From Anaerocolumna jejuensis DSM 15929 (GTDB taxonomy: Bacteria > Bacillota > Clostridia > Lachnospirales > Lachnospiraceae): 27,323 nt of DNA. Below the pieces are notes generated by a model. That model had not been told where the DNA came from and did not search any database. It saw nothing but the letters and a program-made list of their open reading frames with translations. Of this stretch, positions 1 through 7,871 are shown piece after piece. The position numbers and the translations under genes were made by a program. The stretch lies in the NCBI RefSeq assembly GCF_900142215.1, contig NZ_FRAC01000048.1:1-27323 (forward strand), given 5' to 3'. Each line of letters begins with the position of its first letter. The stretch's first letter is position 1.

Positions 1-454
1 TAAATAAGACAATAAAAAATATATCTTCCGATTTGTTAGCCAGCTTTGGTCGGCAACTAACAAGGGAAGATATATCCTACACACAGAAACGCACATCATT
101 AAGCATTTTCCGATAGGAACAGTATACCAAAGGAAGTGATATCTGAAAAGAGTAAATTTCAAAAAAATAATTCACAGAAAGAATGGAAGTAGAATTCTTT
201 TGGCCAAGGGTTGTGGATAAAACTTCTGAAAAAGCAGAAACAATTCCAATAATCCCCTTATTTATCCACAATAGGAATTATTGCAGAAATTAATGAAGTT
301 TACCTTTCAGAGCTGGCCTGCCAGAGAGGTGCTTGACATATGCATGAATGAATATGCTTCCGGGGAAAGGCAGCATTAGAGATACAATTGGAAGTTGATA
401 AGCGGGATTATTTGGCGTATGAAGCAAATTGAAATTTGTGAAGGAGAAACTGGC
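1..454. other. Intergenic stretch, no supported gene
   Basis: I see no convincing gene here. Open frames on both strands are short, start with poor codons and lack ribosome binding sites. The only clear structure is the hairpin at 19-76. A TTGACA hexamer lies at 333-338, but no good -10 element follows at normal spacing, so I do not call a promoter for the gene at 455. Confidence 0.5.
19..76 (-). terminator. Long hairpin, probable intrinsic terminator read leftwards
   Basis: The arms ATATATCTTCC (about 19-29) and GGAAGATATAT (about 66-76) are complementary, and the inner TTTGTTAG / CTAACAA extend the stem with small mismatches. Read on the minus strand the stem is followed by a T-rich tail (reverse complement of 11-18). 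No gene to terminate is evident immediately to its right, so it may act for a transcript not recognised here or belong to an upstream gene on the other strand. Confidence 0.45.
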
Positions 455-985
455 ATGAAGCCTAACGATAATGGGGAAATAATGTTACCAAAATTCAAGT
501 ATTATCCAAACCTGTATAAAAGTGATATGGTTGTCTTTAAGGAAGACATTTGTCAATGCTGTGGCAAGAAAGTCAATGCCTATATCGAAAATATGTATAG
601 CGAGGAGGATATAGAGTGTCTGTGCCTTGAATGTGTTGCTAACGGAGAAGCAGCAAAGAAATTTGGTGGAGATTTTATTCAGGCTGCGGAAAAAGTCAGC
701 GATCCAGCCAAAAAAGATGAACTCTTCCACAGGACCCCGGGATACATCAGCTGGCAGGGCGAGTACTGGCTTGCATGCTGCGATGACTATTGTGCCTATA
801 TAGGGAAAGTCGGCACAAAGGAACTGGAAGAGATGGGAATTGCTAACGAAGTATTTGCAGAGTATGATGCCCGCGGTAAATATGAGGATGTCAGAGAATT
901 TCTTGTAAAGAACGGCTCCGTGACAGGGTATCTATTTAAGTGCCTGCATTGCGGTAAATATCATTTGTGGGTTGATGCGGATTGA
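455..985 (+). CDS. CbrC/UPF0167 family Cys-rich protein
   Basis: A protein of 176 residues resembling the CbrC (UPF0167) family. Visible family traits are the N-terminal LPKFKYYPN segment, the early C-Q-C-C-G-K cluster, a second CLCLEC cluster, a central segment rich in Trp and Cys, and the C-terminal CLHCGKYHLW motif. The Cys pairs suggest zinc binding. Family members are small, probably cytosolic proteins; E. coli CbrC is linked to colicin E2 tolerance and no enzymatic reaction is established. I chose the ATG at 455 because AAGGAG at 441-446 lies eight bases upstream. A longer form from 395 has no ribosome binding site, and a shorter one from 482 has only a weak one. It is a single gene followed by the promoter of the AraC-type regulator. 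Confidence 0.8.
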   Translation: MKPNDNGEIMLPKFKYYPNLYKSDMVVFKEDICQCCGKKVNAYIENMYSEEDIECLCLECVANGEAAKKFGGDFIQAAEKVSDPAKKDELFHRTPGYISWQGEYWLACCDDYCAYIGKVGTKELEEMGIANEVFAEYDARGKYEDVREFLVKNGSVTGYLFKCLHCGKYHLWVDAD

Positions 986-1017
986 CGAATCAGAATAGTA
1001 ATGTTTAATCAGTAAAC

Positions 1018-1045
1018 TTGATTGAAATATTTTTGTTGGTATAAT
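1018..1045 (+). promoter_or_regulatory. Sigma-A type promoter of the AraC-family gene
   Basis: TTGATT (1018-1023) and a perfect TATAAT (1040-1045) are separated by 16 bases. This predicts a transcription start near 1052 and a leader of about 65 bases before the ATG at 1118. Confidence 0.65.
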
Positions 1046-1117
1046 TGTAGGGTAAACAGATATAACCTGAAATCTTGTATTCTCATATTTATGTGCTGAA
1101 TTGGAAAGGAATTGGGT

Positions 1118-2008
1118 ATGCAGATAGAAATTAATGATTATTATGAACCAGAGCATTTCAGGGCCATTAGCGAAGACAAATATAATATATCACGTACCTG
1201 TGAATATGAGAAGAATGAAATGTCCCATATCCACAATACCTGTGAAATATTGGCTATTGAGGAAGGCTCTGCAGATTATTATATTTCTGGTAAAAAATAT
1301 CATGTGGAGCCTTATGATATCTTGGTAATTGGACCGATGGAACACCATTTTAGGAGAATTGACCGGCTTCCTTTTTTAAGGTACGGATTTACAATCAGCT
1401 CAATCTATTATAAGAGTATAATCATGGATGATGAGTTACTTAAGGTTTTTGCAACTCCTACTCCGGAGGATTTTAATGTTTATTATAAAAATATAAATCG
1501 GGATATTTTTAATGAAATATTGAATATGTTATGTTATTTGAACAATGAGGAAACGATTCATAAGCCTTTTCAGTCACAGATGCAAAGAAGCATTATCACT
1601 CAGATTGCGGTAGTGTTATTCAGAGCTTTGCATTTTCAAAGAAATAACAAGAATATCACAGCCTCAAATACCAGAATGCCGGAGATTAAGGAATATATTG
1701 ATACACATTTTATCGAGGAAATTAATCTTACTTCCTTAAGCAAAAAGTTCTTTTTACATCCTTCAACCATTAGTAAAGATTTCAAGAAACACTATGGGTA
1801 TCATTTGAATCGATATATCAATATGGTCAGGGTATGTGAAGCAGCTAAACTTTTAGAAAATAATAGTGATAGTGTTTTCGTTATATCTGAAAAATGTGGC
1901 TATAGTAATGTGAATACATTTTTGCGGCAGTTCAAATTTATTATGGAACTTTCACCTCTCCAATATCGTAAATTCGTACATAATTTAAAGGAAAAAAAGT
2001 ATGAATAG
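1118..2008 (+). CDS. AraC-family transcriptional regulator (cupin sensor plus HTH)
   Basis: A 296-residue cytosolic DNA-binding regulator of standard AraC length. The first ~100 residues carry a cupin-like sugar-sensing domain, with histidines around SHIHNTCE and MEHHF and the strand pattern typical of AraC ligand pockets. The last ~100 residues carry two helix-turn-helix units: LTSLSKKFFLHPSTISKDF in the first, and VISEKCGYSNVNTFLRQF, ending in SPLQYRKF, in the second. The ATG at 1118 is preceded by AAAGGA (1105-1110) at a normal distance; an in-frame TTG at 1112 is too close to that site. It has its own promoter and terminator. By position it is the likely regulator of the dehydratase gene downstream and perhaps of the whole sugar locus; the effector is unknown. 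Confidence 0.9.
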   Translation: MQIEINDYYEPEHFRAISEDKYNISRTCEYEKNEMSHIHNTCEILAIEEGSADYYISGKKYHVEPYDILVIGPMEHHFRRIDRLPFLRYGFTISSIYYKSIIMDDELLKVFATPTPEDFNVYYKNINRDIFNEILNMLCYLNNEETIHKPFQSQMQRSIITQIAVVLFRALHFQRNNKNITASNTRMPEIKEYIDTHFIEEINLTSLSKKFFLHPSTISKDFKKHYGYHLNRYINMVRVCEAAKLLENNSDSVFVISEKCGYSNVNTFLRQFKFIMELSPLQYRKFVHNLKEKKYE

Positions 2009-2040
2009 CTGATGCTTTACAGGCATTAGCTATTTTTTTT
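2006..2040 (+). terminator. Intrinsic terminator of the AraC-family gene
   Basis: TAGCTGATGC (2006-2015) pairs with GCATTAGCTA (2023-2032) with one G-T pair, around a seven-base loop. A run of eight or more T follows (2033-2040). The stem begins within the stop codon. Confidence 0.9.
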
Positions 2041-2318
2041 GCAATTATATTAAAACAAATAAAAAATGGTGATTTTTAACCAAATATTGCAATGAAATAG
2101 CATATAAGCGGTTGTATGATAACTATATGGAGTTTTTATTTTATGGCTAAGTTTATTTACATTAGGAGAGGAGAGAATTCGGGAATTCGTGAGAACATAA
2201 CCATTATGATATGATAATCGGATAAAATTTATAAAATAAGTAACAAAACCTGGTAAAATCAATGATTTGAAGAGGTTTTACAAGTGTATTTAAAATATAA
2301 CAGTAGGAGATGAAAAGT
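2041..2318 (+). promoter_or_regulatory. Control region of the dehydratase gene
   Basis: An AT-rich, 278-base region between the AraC terminator and the dehydratase start. It must contain the promoter of the next gene, but no good -35/-10 pair is visible, which is common for activator-dependent promoters. Candidate operator elements are the tandem GAATTCG copies at 2175-2181 and 2183-2189, and ATGATAA words near 2117 and 2212. The latter recurs near 4827, ahead of the beta-helix gene. The functional link is inference. Confidence 0.35.
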
Positions 2319-3533
2319 ATGGAGAACATAACAATACGGGATATAAAAGTTTTTGTCACAGCGCCAAGGGGAATTAATCTTGTAATTGTAAAGGTCGAGA
2401 CATCTGAGCCGGAACTTTTTGGATACGGCTGTGCTACTTTTACCTGGAGACATAAGGCAGTGGTAACAGCGGTAGAAGAGTACCTTTGTCCAATGCTGAA
2501 AGGTAAATCAGTACATAACATTGAGGACATCTGGCAGACAATGATGGGCAGCTCTTATTGGCGTAACGGGCCGGTTCTTAATAATGCAATATCAGGCGTA
2601 GATGAAGCACTTTGGGATATTAAAGGAAAGTTAGCCAATATGCCTTTGTATAGTTTATTAGGCGGAAAGGCCAGGGAAGGAATAGCCGTCTACAGGCATG
2701 CGGATGGAAGCTGTATTGAGGAAGTTGAAGAATGTATTCGGGAATTACAGGCGGAGGGCTATCGCTATATTAGATGTCATATGGGTACGTATGGAGGAAA
2801 CTTTGGAGGAAAACGCCAGCAGATTGTGAAACCTAGAGGTGCGGAAAATGGGGCGTATTACCACCCAAGGATGTATATGGACAGTGTTATTAAGCTATTT
2901 GACAGGGTACGCAGTGACATTGGCTGGGAGATTGAAGTTATGCATGATGTACATGAAAGGCTTTCTCTTTCAGAAACTTTAGCATTCACCAAAGAACTTG
3001 AGCAGTTTAAGCTGTTTTTCCTGGAAGATTCATTATCACCGGAGCAGGCGAATTTCTATAAATATCTCAGAGAGCAGACAGCGGTTCCGTTTGCAATGGG
3101 CGAGTTGTTTACAAATCCTGTGGAATGGATACCAATAATTCAGAATCAATGGATTGATTTTATTCGTGTCCATCTAAGTGATATAGGTGGCTTGACACCG
3201 GCAATCAAACTTGCTAACTTTTGTGAAGCTTATGGAGTACGTACTGCATGGCATGGACCAAATGACCTTTCACCAATTGGAATGGCTGCGCAGATGCATC
3301 TTGATATGCACTGTCATAACTTTGGAATTCAGGAATTTTCCGGTTTTAATGAAGCGGAAGAAGTTGTATTTCCAGGCTGCCCTGTAGTAAATAATGGATA
3401 TGCATATGTGAATGACCGACCTGGAATCGGTGTTGGATTTGATGAGAAGGAGGCAGCTAAGTATCCTGCAATAGAGATGAATCATAGCTGGCTGTTCAGC
3501 CGCCTTCCGGATGGAACAGCGGTAAGACCGTAA
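2319..3533 (+). CDS. Enolase-superfamily sugar-acid dehydratase, D-mannonate/D-gluconate dehydratase subgroup
   Basis: A 404-residue member of the mannonate dehydratase (ManD) subgroup of the enolase superfamily, cytosolic and Mg-dependent. The family dehydrates D-mannonate or D-gluconate to 2-keto-3-deoxy-gluconate. Subgroup signatures are seen: IEDIWQ, YWR-GPV, AISGVDEALWDIKGK and MPLYSLLGG in the capping domain and early barrel. In the barrel, HDVHER places Asp210 and His212, LEDS gives Glu236 and GELF gives Glu262. These agree with the metal ligands and catalytic His recalled for characterised ManD. WHGPNDLSP gives His312 and Pro314. I start at 2319 because AGGAG at 2305-2309 is nine bases upstream; the ATG at 2310 overlaps that site. 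Pro314 may favour D-gluconate or low-efficiency activity. It probably degrades an acid sugar released from the imported glycan. Confidence 0.88.
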   Translation: MENITIRDIKVFVTAPRGINLVIVKVETSEPELFGYGCATFTWRHKAVVTAVEEYLCPMLKGKSVHNIEDIWQTMMGSSYWRNGPVLNNAISGVDEALWDIKGKLANMPLYSLLGGKAREGIAVYRHADGSCIEEVEECIRELQAEGYRYIRCHMGTYGGNFGGKRQQIVKPRGAENGAYYHPRMYMDSVIKLFDRVRSDIGWEIEVMHDVHERLSLSETLAFTKELEQFKLFFLEDSLSPEQANFYKYLREQTAVPFAMGELFTNPVEWIPIIQNQWIDFIRVHLSDIGGLTPAIKLANFCEAYGVRTAWHGPNDLSPIGMAAQMHLDMHCHNFGIQEFSGFNEAEEVVFPGCPVVNNGYAYVNDRPGIGVGFDEKEAAKYPAIEMNHSWLFSRLPDGTAVRP

Positions 3534-3563
3534 TATCAACGTCGGTGGCAAATTGTTATTTGA

Positions 3564-3631
3564 AAGTGGCTGCTGCAAAAAGAAGCTCTGCAAGTTATAC
3601 TTTGCAGAGCTTCCTTTTGCAACAGCCACTT
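3564..3631. terminator. Bidirectional terminator between convergent genes
   Basis: A very long hairpin: AAGTGGCTGCTGCAAAA on the left pairs with TTTTGCAACAGCCACTT on the right, and the inner GAAGCTCTGCAA pairs with TTGCAGAGCTTC. Only about two mismatches interrupt nearly 30 pairs. It lies between the stops of the dehydratase and the convergent ARH-family gene, with T-rich sequence on each side. Confidence 0.85.
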
Positions 3632-3635
3632 CATT

Positions 3636-4655
3636 TTATAAAGAGTCCTTCTTTCCTGCTTTGTTTTGGTTCTTTCTGTATTGATAAATTTGTGTGGATA
3701 AGTCATCAAGCTGAAGGTTATTAACGGATACTACAGTATGTACAATCTGTTCGGGAATATTGTGTCCCTTCCCGTAACAACAGCAAAGAACAGCTGCAAG
3801 GCAGCCAATAGTATCGGTGTCACCGCCAAGCATGGCGGACATACGAATCGCTTTATATACATCATGCCGGCACCAAAGGAACAGGGAAAATGCAGCTATA
3901 AAAACATCACAGGAAGATATGGTAGTTCCAAAAACATAGAATAAAAAATCTAATAACTTGTCATCAGAATCAAACTGCGGCAGAAAATGAAGAAGAACCG
4001 GAAGACGGGCCTGACAGGAAGGAACACAGGCCAGGTCCATTTCTTCGTTGTTTATCCTGCGGCCTATTTTACAGCCCATTTGTGCTGCTTGTATGATGTC
4101 ATCTATGGTGTGCTCTTTCGTCATGGCAAAAAGGGCATGACCATAGCCGATAGCTGCTTCCATAGCTGTATTTGTATTATGGGTAGGCAGTAACGTACTG
4201 ATAATATTTTTTTCAAGAGAATTTAAATCAGTACTGCATAAAAAAGCAGATGGTACACGCATAATACCGCCGCAGGAGGTTCCTGAAGTTCCTGCAAGAC
4301 TGATCTCCATACCATCCATAATTGCAAGAATGGCTTTCCGAGAGCTGGGGCCAATATACTTTTCTGGCTCCGCAGATTCCTTATACCAGCGAATCAGGCT
4401 GTTTGCGGCTGCTTCGGGCGTGATATTACCACTTTTACAATAATCCTCAAGCAGAAAGATATTCTGTTCCGTGTCATCTGTAACCTGGCCATAGCGCATA
4501 TCTTTATGTGCCAGGGATTCAGAAGGCAGCAAAAGGGAATCTATGGATTGAAAGGAGGATTTAATCTGTTCTCTTGATGCAAATTCAGTTGATTTTGAGA
4601 AACTGTCACCAACAGCTAGAGCCTCCAGAATTTGTTTGATAAATAACTGTTTCAT
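3636..4655 (-). CDS. ADP-ribosylglycohydrolase (ARH/DraG) family protein
   Basis: A 339-residue all-helical ARH/DraG-fold protein (PF03747 type). It keeps the di-metal signatures: GD at residues 16-17, TDDT at 59-62, SCGGIMRVP in the middle, and GGDTDT at 277-282. A LPTHNTNTAMEAA segment matches the usual T-H helix. Classical members cleave ADP-ribose from proteins or nucleic acids or hydrolyse related ribosides. Many relatives sit in sugar-uptake loci, where their substrate is not known, and this context points the same way. There is no signal peptide. The ATG at 4655 has a perfect AGGAGG-like site (complement of 4661-4666). It is transcribed towards the dehydratase gene and diverges from the beta-helix gene. 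A palindrome lies in its 5' leader. Confidence 0.85.
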   Translation of the reverse strand: MKQLFIKQILEALAVGDSFSKSTEFASREQIKSSFQSIDSLLLPSESLAHKDMRYGQVTDDTEQNIFLLEDYCKSGNITPEAAANSLIRWYKESAEPEKYIGPSSRKAILAIMDGMEISLAGTSGTSCGGIMRVPSAFLCSTDLNSLEKNIISTLLPTHNTNTAMEAAIGYGHALFAMTKEHTIDDIIQAAQMGCKIGRRINNEEMDLACVPSCQARLPVLLHFLPQFDSDDKLLDFLFYVFGTTISSCDVFIAAFSLFLWCRHDVYKAIRMSAMLGGDTDTIGCLAAVLCCCYGKGHNIPEQIVHTVVSVNNLQLDDLSTQIYQYRKNQNKAGKKDSL

Positions 4656-4669
4656 AATTTTCCTCCAAG

Positions 4670-4710
4670 TTCTGAGAATGAGTGCTTGCCTTCATTCTCA
4701 GAACGCAAGC
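4670..4710. promoter_or_regulatory. Palindrome with alternative hairpin in a divergent control region
   Basis: TTCTGAGAATGA (4670-4681) and TCATTCTCAGAA (4692-4703) form a perfect 12-base inverted repeat with a ten-base spacer. A second, mutually exclusive pairing joins GCTTGC (4684-4689) with GCAAGC (4705-4710). It lies just upstream of the ribosome binding site of the minus-strand ARH-family gene, so it could be a repressor or activator operator, or an RNA structure in that gene's leader. Confidence 0.5.
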
Positions 4711-4856
4711 CTGTGAAAATAATTTTATACTTATGGACGTTGATAAGTCTAAGCTAACAGAAGGCTGTGAAGTGGTCAATAGGAAGAAATTAGATTATCA
4801 TAAATGGTGCATAGAAAGTCATTATAATGATAATTCATATCATATATTAAGTGGCT

Positions 4857-4886
4857 TTTACATTCCCATTTTTCTATACTTATAAG
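4857..4886 (+). promoter_or_regulatory. Candidate promoter of the beta-helix gene
   Basis: TTTACA (4857-4862) and TATAAG (4881-4886) are 18 bases apart, giving a short leader before the ATG at 4920. An imperfect inverted repeat, ATGATA (4827-4832) and TATCAT (4838-4843), lies upstream and may be an operator. Both are readings by eye. Confidence 0.4.
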
Positions 4887-4919
4887 AAACTGCTGTAAAA
4901 TTATCAGGAGGGAGTAAAG

Positions 4920-7670
4920 ATGAAAAATACTATTACCTATCGGTCAATTTATCAGAGCTGTTTAGAGGATGAAATAGTTGAGGTCGTATCAGTAAAGGAC
5001 GGACTGGAATTAGAGCCGGGAAAGATTGTTATATCAGATATACTGCAAAAGACTCTTTACCAAGTTAAACAAAAATATGGTTATGGAATTGTTATGTTAC
5101 AAGAGGGAGAATATTATATCGATAAAACAATTTATATCCCCAGAGGAATAAGACTGTTTGGGTTTGGTTTAAAAAGACCTAAAATTACATTGATTAAAAA
5201 TGCGGAGGGCTTTGGTTCGGATAGTGGGCATAACATAAAAAATGCAAAATATATGTGCTGGTTTACGGCAAATATGCCAGAAAAGGAGGAAGAGGCAGAA
5301 GATGCTAACCCAGGTACATTTTATAGTGCTTTGTCAAATATTGATTTTGCAATAGAAGCAGACAATAGCAATGCGGTGGTGATACGTGCCCATTTTGCAC
5401 AGAACTGCTATGTTTCCTATTGTCATTTTGAGATTGGAGATGGCCTTGCAGGGATTCATTCGGTAGGAAATGAAATGGAACAATTATCTTTTTCAGGCGG
5501 TGACTGGGGGATTTATACAGGGAAATGTTCGCCAGGATGGCCATTTGTTCTGACAGACTGCTATTTTACAGGACAAAGAAAATCCGGTATTCTATGTACA
5601 CAAAGCGGTATGACAATGGTTCGGGTAGGATTTGAGCAAATACCTGCAGCAGTAGAATCCATGGATGGTTACTGGGATAAGGTAATTATGAAAGACTGTT
5701 GTCTGGCTAAGCTTTCTACGGGTTTATTAGTTGCCTCAGAGAAGAATGTATGTACACAATATAATATGAGAAATATACTGGCAGAAGCGGTACCAATAAT
5801 AGTCCATATGAAAGAAAGTGAAAAAAACTATCCTGGGGTTTCTGATCAGTATATTGTTAAATCCTTTATTCATGGTGCGGTGGCGGTATACGGAAATTCG
5901 GAGATGGAAGTAAAAACAGTTTTAGAATTACAGGATGACTCTGATAAGAAATATGATTACTCCATCGATACTCCTGACTTACCGCTTCAAAAGGACTGGA
6001 CCAATATTAAGAAATATGGCGCGCAGGGAGATGGAATTACAGATGATACCGAGGCAATCAGAAGAGCAATAGAAGCTTCAGATATCCTGTATTTCCCACA
6101 GGGAAAATACAGGATTAGTGATACAATTATTCTAAGGGAAAATACACAGCTATTAGGATTCCTTCCGATTGCAACACAGATTATTTTGACAGATAATGCA
6201 GATAAGTTTGCCGGAGTGGGAGCCCCCAAAGCCATGCTTGAAACTCCTGTAAATGGAAAGAACAGAATTCAGAGCATTGGGCTTGATTGTGCCGGAAGAA
6301 ATCCGAGAGCTGTTGCTATTAAGTGGCAGTCCGGCAGGGCTTCTTATCTTTATGATATAAAATTTGCAGGTGGACATGGCCGTATTGATAAAGCTATGGA
6401 GCATTTACCTCCTTATAATAAGACCAGGACATGGGATTATAATGAAGATTATGATTGGGATTCCCAGTATTGGAGTCTTTGGATTACCAACCAGGGAGGA
6501 GGCACTTTTAAAAACCTATGGACTGCCAGCCCATATGCTGCAGCCGGTATTTATATATCGGATACGGCCACAAAGGGAATCATGTATCAGATATCTTCTG
6601 AACATCATGTAAGGCAGGAAATATTAATGAAACATGTTGCTAATTGGGAATTCTATGGTATTCAAACAGAAGAAGAAGCAGCAGAGGGCAGCTATTGCCA
6701 GCCCTTTGAATTATCCTGCTGTGAAAATCTGGTCTTTGCTAATTTATATGCATTTCGTGTGATTTGGATTGATAATCCGTATGAATCGGTTATCAGAACA
6801 TGGAATTGTAAAAGGATAGAAATCCAAAATTTTCATAATTATACGCAGATGAAATATACCATTCTTCACGGGGTTTATGATGCCAATAGTAAGCAGACCG
6901 TAGGAGACTGGCAGTTAGCAAATCTATGGATAGAAGATACTGAAACTCATATACATCTGCCAGACAGACCCTGGGAGCCGAAAGCTATTCTGGAAAACAT
7001 GGATTCTATTGATTCTATGTGTTCGGATGGAAATGGTAATTTGTATATTTGTGATTCCAGATTAAAAAGAGTGTATAAATGGGATCAGAAATCTGCTAAA
7101 ATCGAATTATTGTTATCTACTCACTACAGACCATTATCCCTTGCCTGTGACACTTTGGGAAATTTGCTTATGGTAATTGAATACAAGCCAGTTAAATATG
7201 CAAAAAAGGATGGGGCTTTGGAATTGGATATCGAAGAATATGGGGAAAGATCCCGTGAGGATTTTGGAGCGTGTTTCTATGCCTTCTTCAGAAAAGATAG
7301 AAGAATTCGTGTTTTAAGCTTAAATACGGAAAAGGGTGAAAGCTCTTTCTGTGAATTAGAGCCTAAGCTGCGTTCGGAGGCTTCTTTGAAACGATTATAT
7401 TATCCTGTAAATCAGTGGAGGGATAATGGAGATATGAAAACGGTAATACAGCTTCCGGATGAAACCTGCTATATAGCACCGGATGGAATAACGGGGATAA
7501 CGAATAATCCAGCTCTGGCAAGAGCAACAGGGCTGTGCGCTGTCCAGAAAAATGAAGTTTTTTATGCGGTGGATGAGTATAATAAATATGTTTTAAAATT
7601 AAAAGTGGATCAGGATTTAAATTTGCAGGATCCGGCAATTGTGGCCTACAGGGGGAATATAGTGCCATAG
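4920..7670 (+). CDS. Large intracellular protein with two pectate-lyase-like beta-helix regions and a beta-propeller, frameshifted near its end
   Basis: The frame opened here encodes 916 residues. Residues ~40-340 and ~359-680 look like two right-handed beta-helix regions. The second opens with the Pectate_lyase_3-type pattern YGAQGDGITDDTEAI, followed by YFPQGKYRI. The first has an analogous LQEGEYYIDKTIYIPRG. From ~688 the pattern SDGNGNLYICDS suggests a beta-propeller of NHL/SMP-30 type. There is no signal peptide or membrane segment, so the protein should act in the cytosol, possibly as a lyase, epimerase or hydrolase on imported uronate-rich oligosaccharides; I cannot name the reaction. 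The ATG follows a strong AGGAGGG site. The frame ends prematurely at 7670: the propeller continues one frame away to 7849. The intact form would be about 976 residues and lie 22 bases ahead of the kinase gene. Confidence 0.8.
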   Translation: MKNTITYRSIYQSCLEDEIVEVVSVKDGLELEPGKIVISDILQKTLYQVKQKYGYGIVMLQEGEYYIDKTIYIPRGIRLFGFGLKRPKITLIKNAEGFGSDSGHNIKNAKYMCWFTANMPEKEEEAEDANPGTFYSALSNIDFAIEADNSNAVVIRAHFAQNCYVSYCHFEIGDGLAGIHSVGNEMEQLSFSGGDWGIYTGKCSPGWPFVLTDCYFTGQRKSGILCTQSGMTMVRVGFEQIPAAVESMDGYWDKVIMKDCCLAKLSTGLLVASEKNVCTQYNMRNILAEAVPIIVHMKESEKNYPGVSDQYIVKSFIHGAVAVYGNSEMEVKTVLELQDDSDKKYDYSIDTPDLPLQKDWTNIKKYGAQGDGITDDTEAIRRAIEASDILYFPQGKYRISDTIILRENTQLLGFLPIATQIILTDNADKFAGVGAPKAMLETPVNGKNRIQSIGLDCAGRNPRAVAIKWQSGRASYLYDIKFAGGHGRIDKAMEHLPPYNKTRTWDYNEDYDWDSQYWSLWITNQGGGTFKNLWTASPYAAAGIYISDTATKGIMYQISSEHHVRQEILMKHVANWEFYGIQTEEEAAEGSYCQPFELSCCENLVFANLYAFRVIWIDNPYESVIRTWNCKRIEIQNFHNYTQMKYTILHGVYDANSKQTVGDWQLANLWIEDTETHIHLPDRPWEPKAILENMDSIDSMCSDGNGNLYICDSRLKRVYKWDQKSAKIELLLSTHYRPLSLACDTLGNLLMVIEYKPVKYAKKDGALELDIEEYGERSREDFGACFYAFFRKDRRIRVLSLNTEKGESSFCELEPKLRSEASLKRLYYPVNQWRDNGDMKTVIQLPDETCYIAPDGITGITNNPALARATGLCAVQKNEVFYAVDEYNKYVLKLKVDQDLNLQDPAIVAYRGNIVP

Positions 7671-7849
7671 CTTCAGACAATGGAGAGCTTTATGTATCGG
7701 ATAATTTACTCTATTGTTATATGGGGGAGCAGGTTAGAACAATTGCATTAGCTAAGAGACCTGCCTGCATGATCTGGAAAGATAAAGAATATAAGTATCT
7801 TTGCATATCAGCCAGGACTAGCTTATACATCATGAAAGTAAAAGAATAA
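7655..7849 (+). pseudogene. Out-of-frame C-terminal tail of the beta-helix/propeller gene
   Basis: From the G run at 7651-7655 the -1 frame reads EYSAIASDNGELYVSDNLLY and continues to a stop at 7847-7849, 64 residues in total. SDNGELYVSDN repeats the propeller motif SDGNGNLYICDS seen earlier in the main frame, so this is clearly the displaced end of the same protein. One additional G in the run (six instead of five) would rejoin the two parts as YRGEYSAIAS. Possible causes are a real mutation, a phase-variable G tract, ribosomal slippage or a homopolymer sequencing error. Confidence 0.85.
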
Positions 7850-7871
7850 AAGAAGAGAGTGGGTAATACAT

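Noticed and set aside
77..271. Minus-strand frame of 64 codons directly before the hairpin at 19-76
   Set aside because: It begins with TTG without a ribosome binding site and the peptide resembles no family. Position next to the hairpin is the only support.
288..340. Plus-strand fragment reading AEINEVYLSELACQRGA before a stop
   Set aside because: Only about 26 codons are open, no start or site is present and no homologous gene is recognisable; it could be a decayed tail but cannot be supported.
2142..2216. Short frame starting MAKFIYIRRGE upstream of the dehydratase
   Set aside because: No ribosome binding site is present and its later part only looks familiar because of the 11-base repeat shared with the dehydratase start.
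4682..4885. Plus-strand frame of 67 codons between the divergent genes
   Set aside because: It starts inside the palindrome loop, has no ribosome binding site, overlaps the promoter of the beta-helix gene and encodes a non-descript peptide.
7650..7670. Programmed -1 ribosomal frameshift as explanation of the split gene
   Set aside because: The site reads C-AGG-GGG, which does not fit the classical X-XXY-YYZ heptamer, and no strong stimulatory stem is obvious. An indel in the G run is simpler, though not excluded by reading alone.
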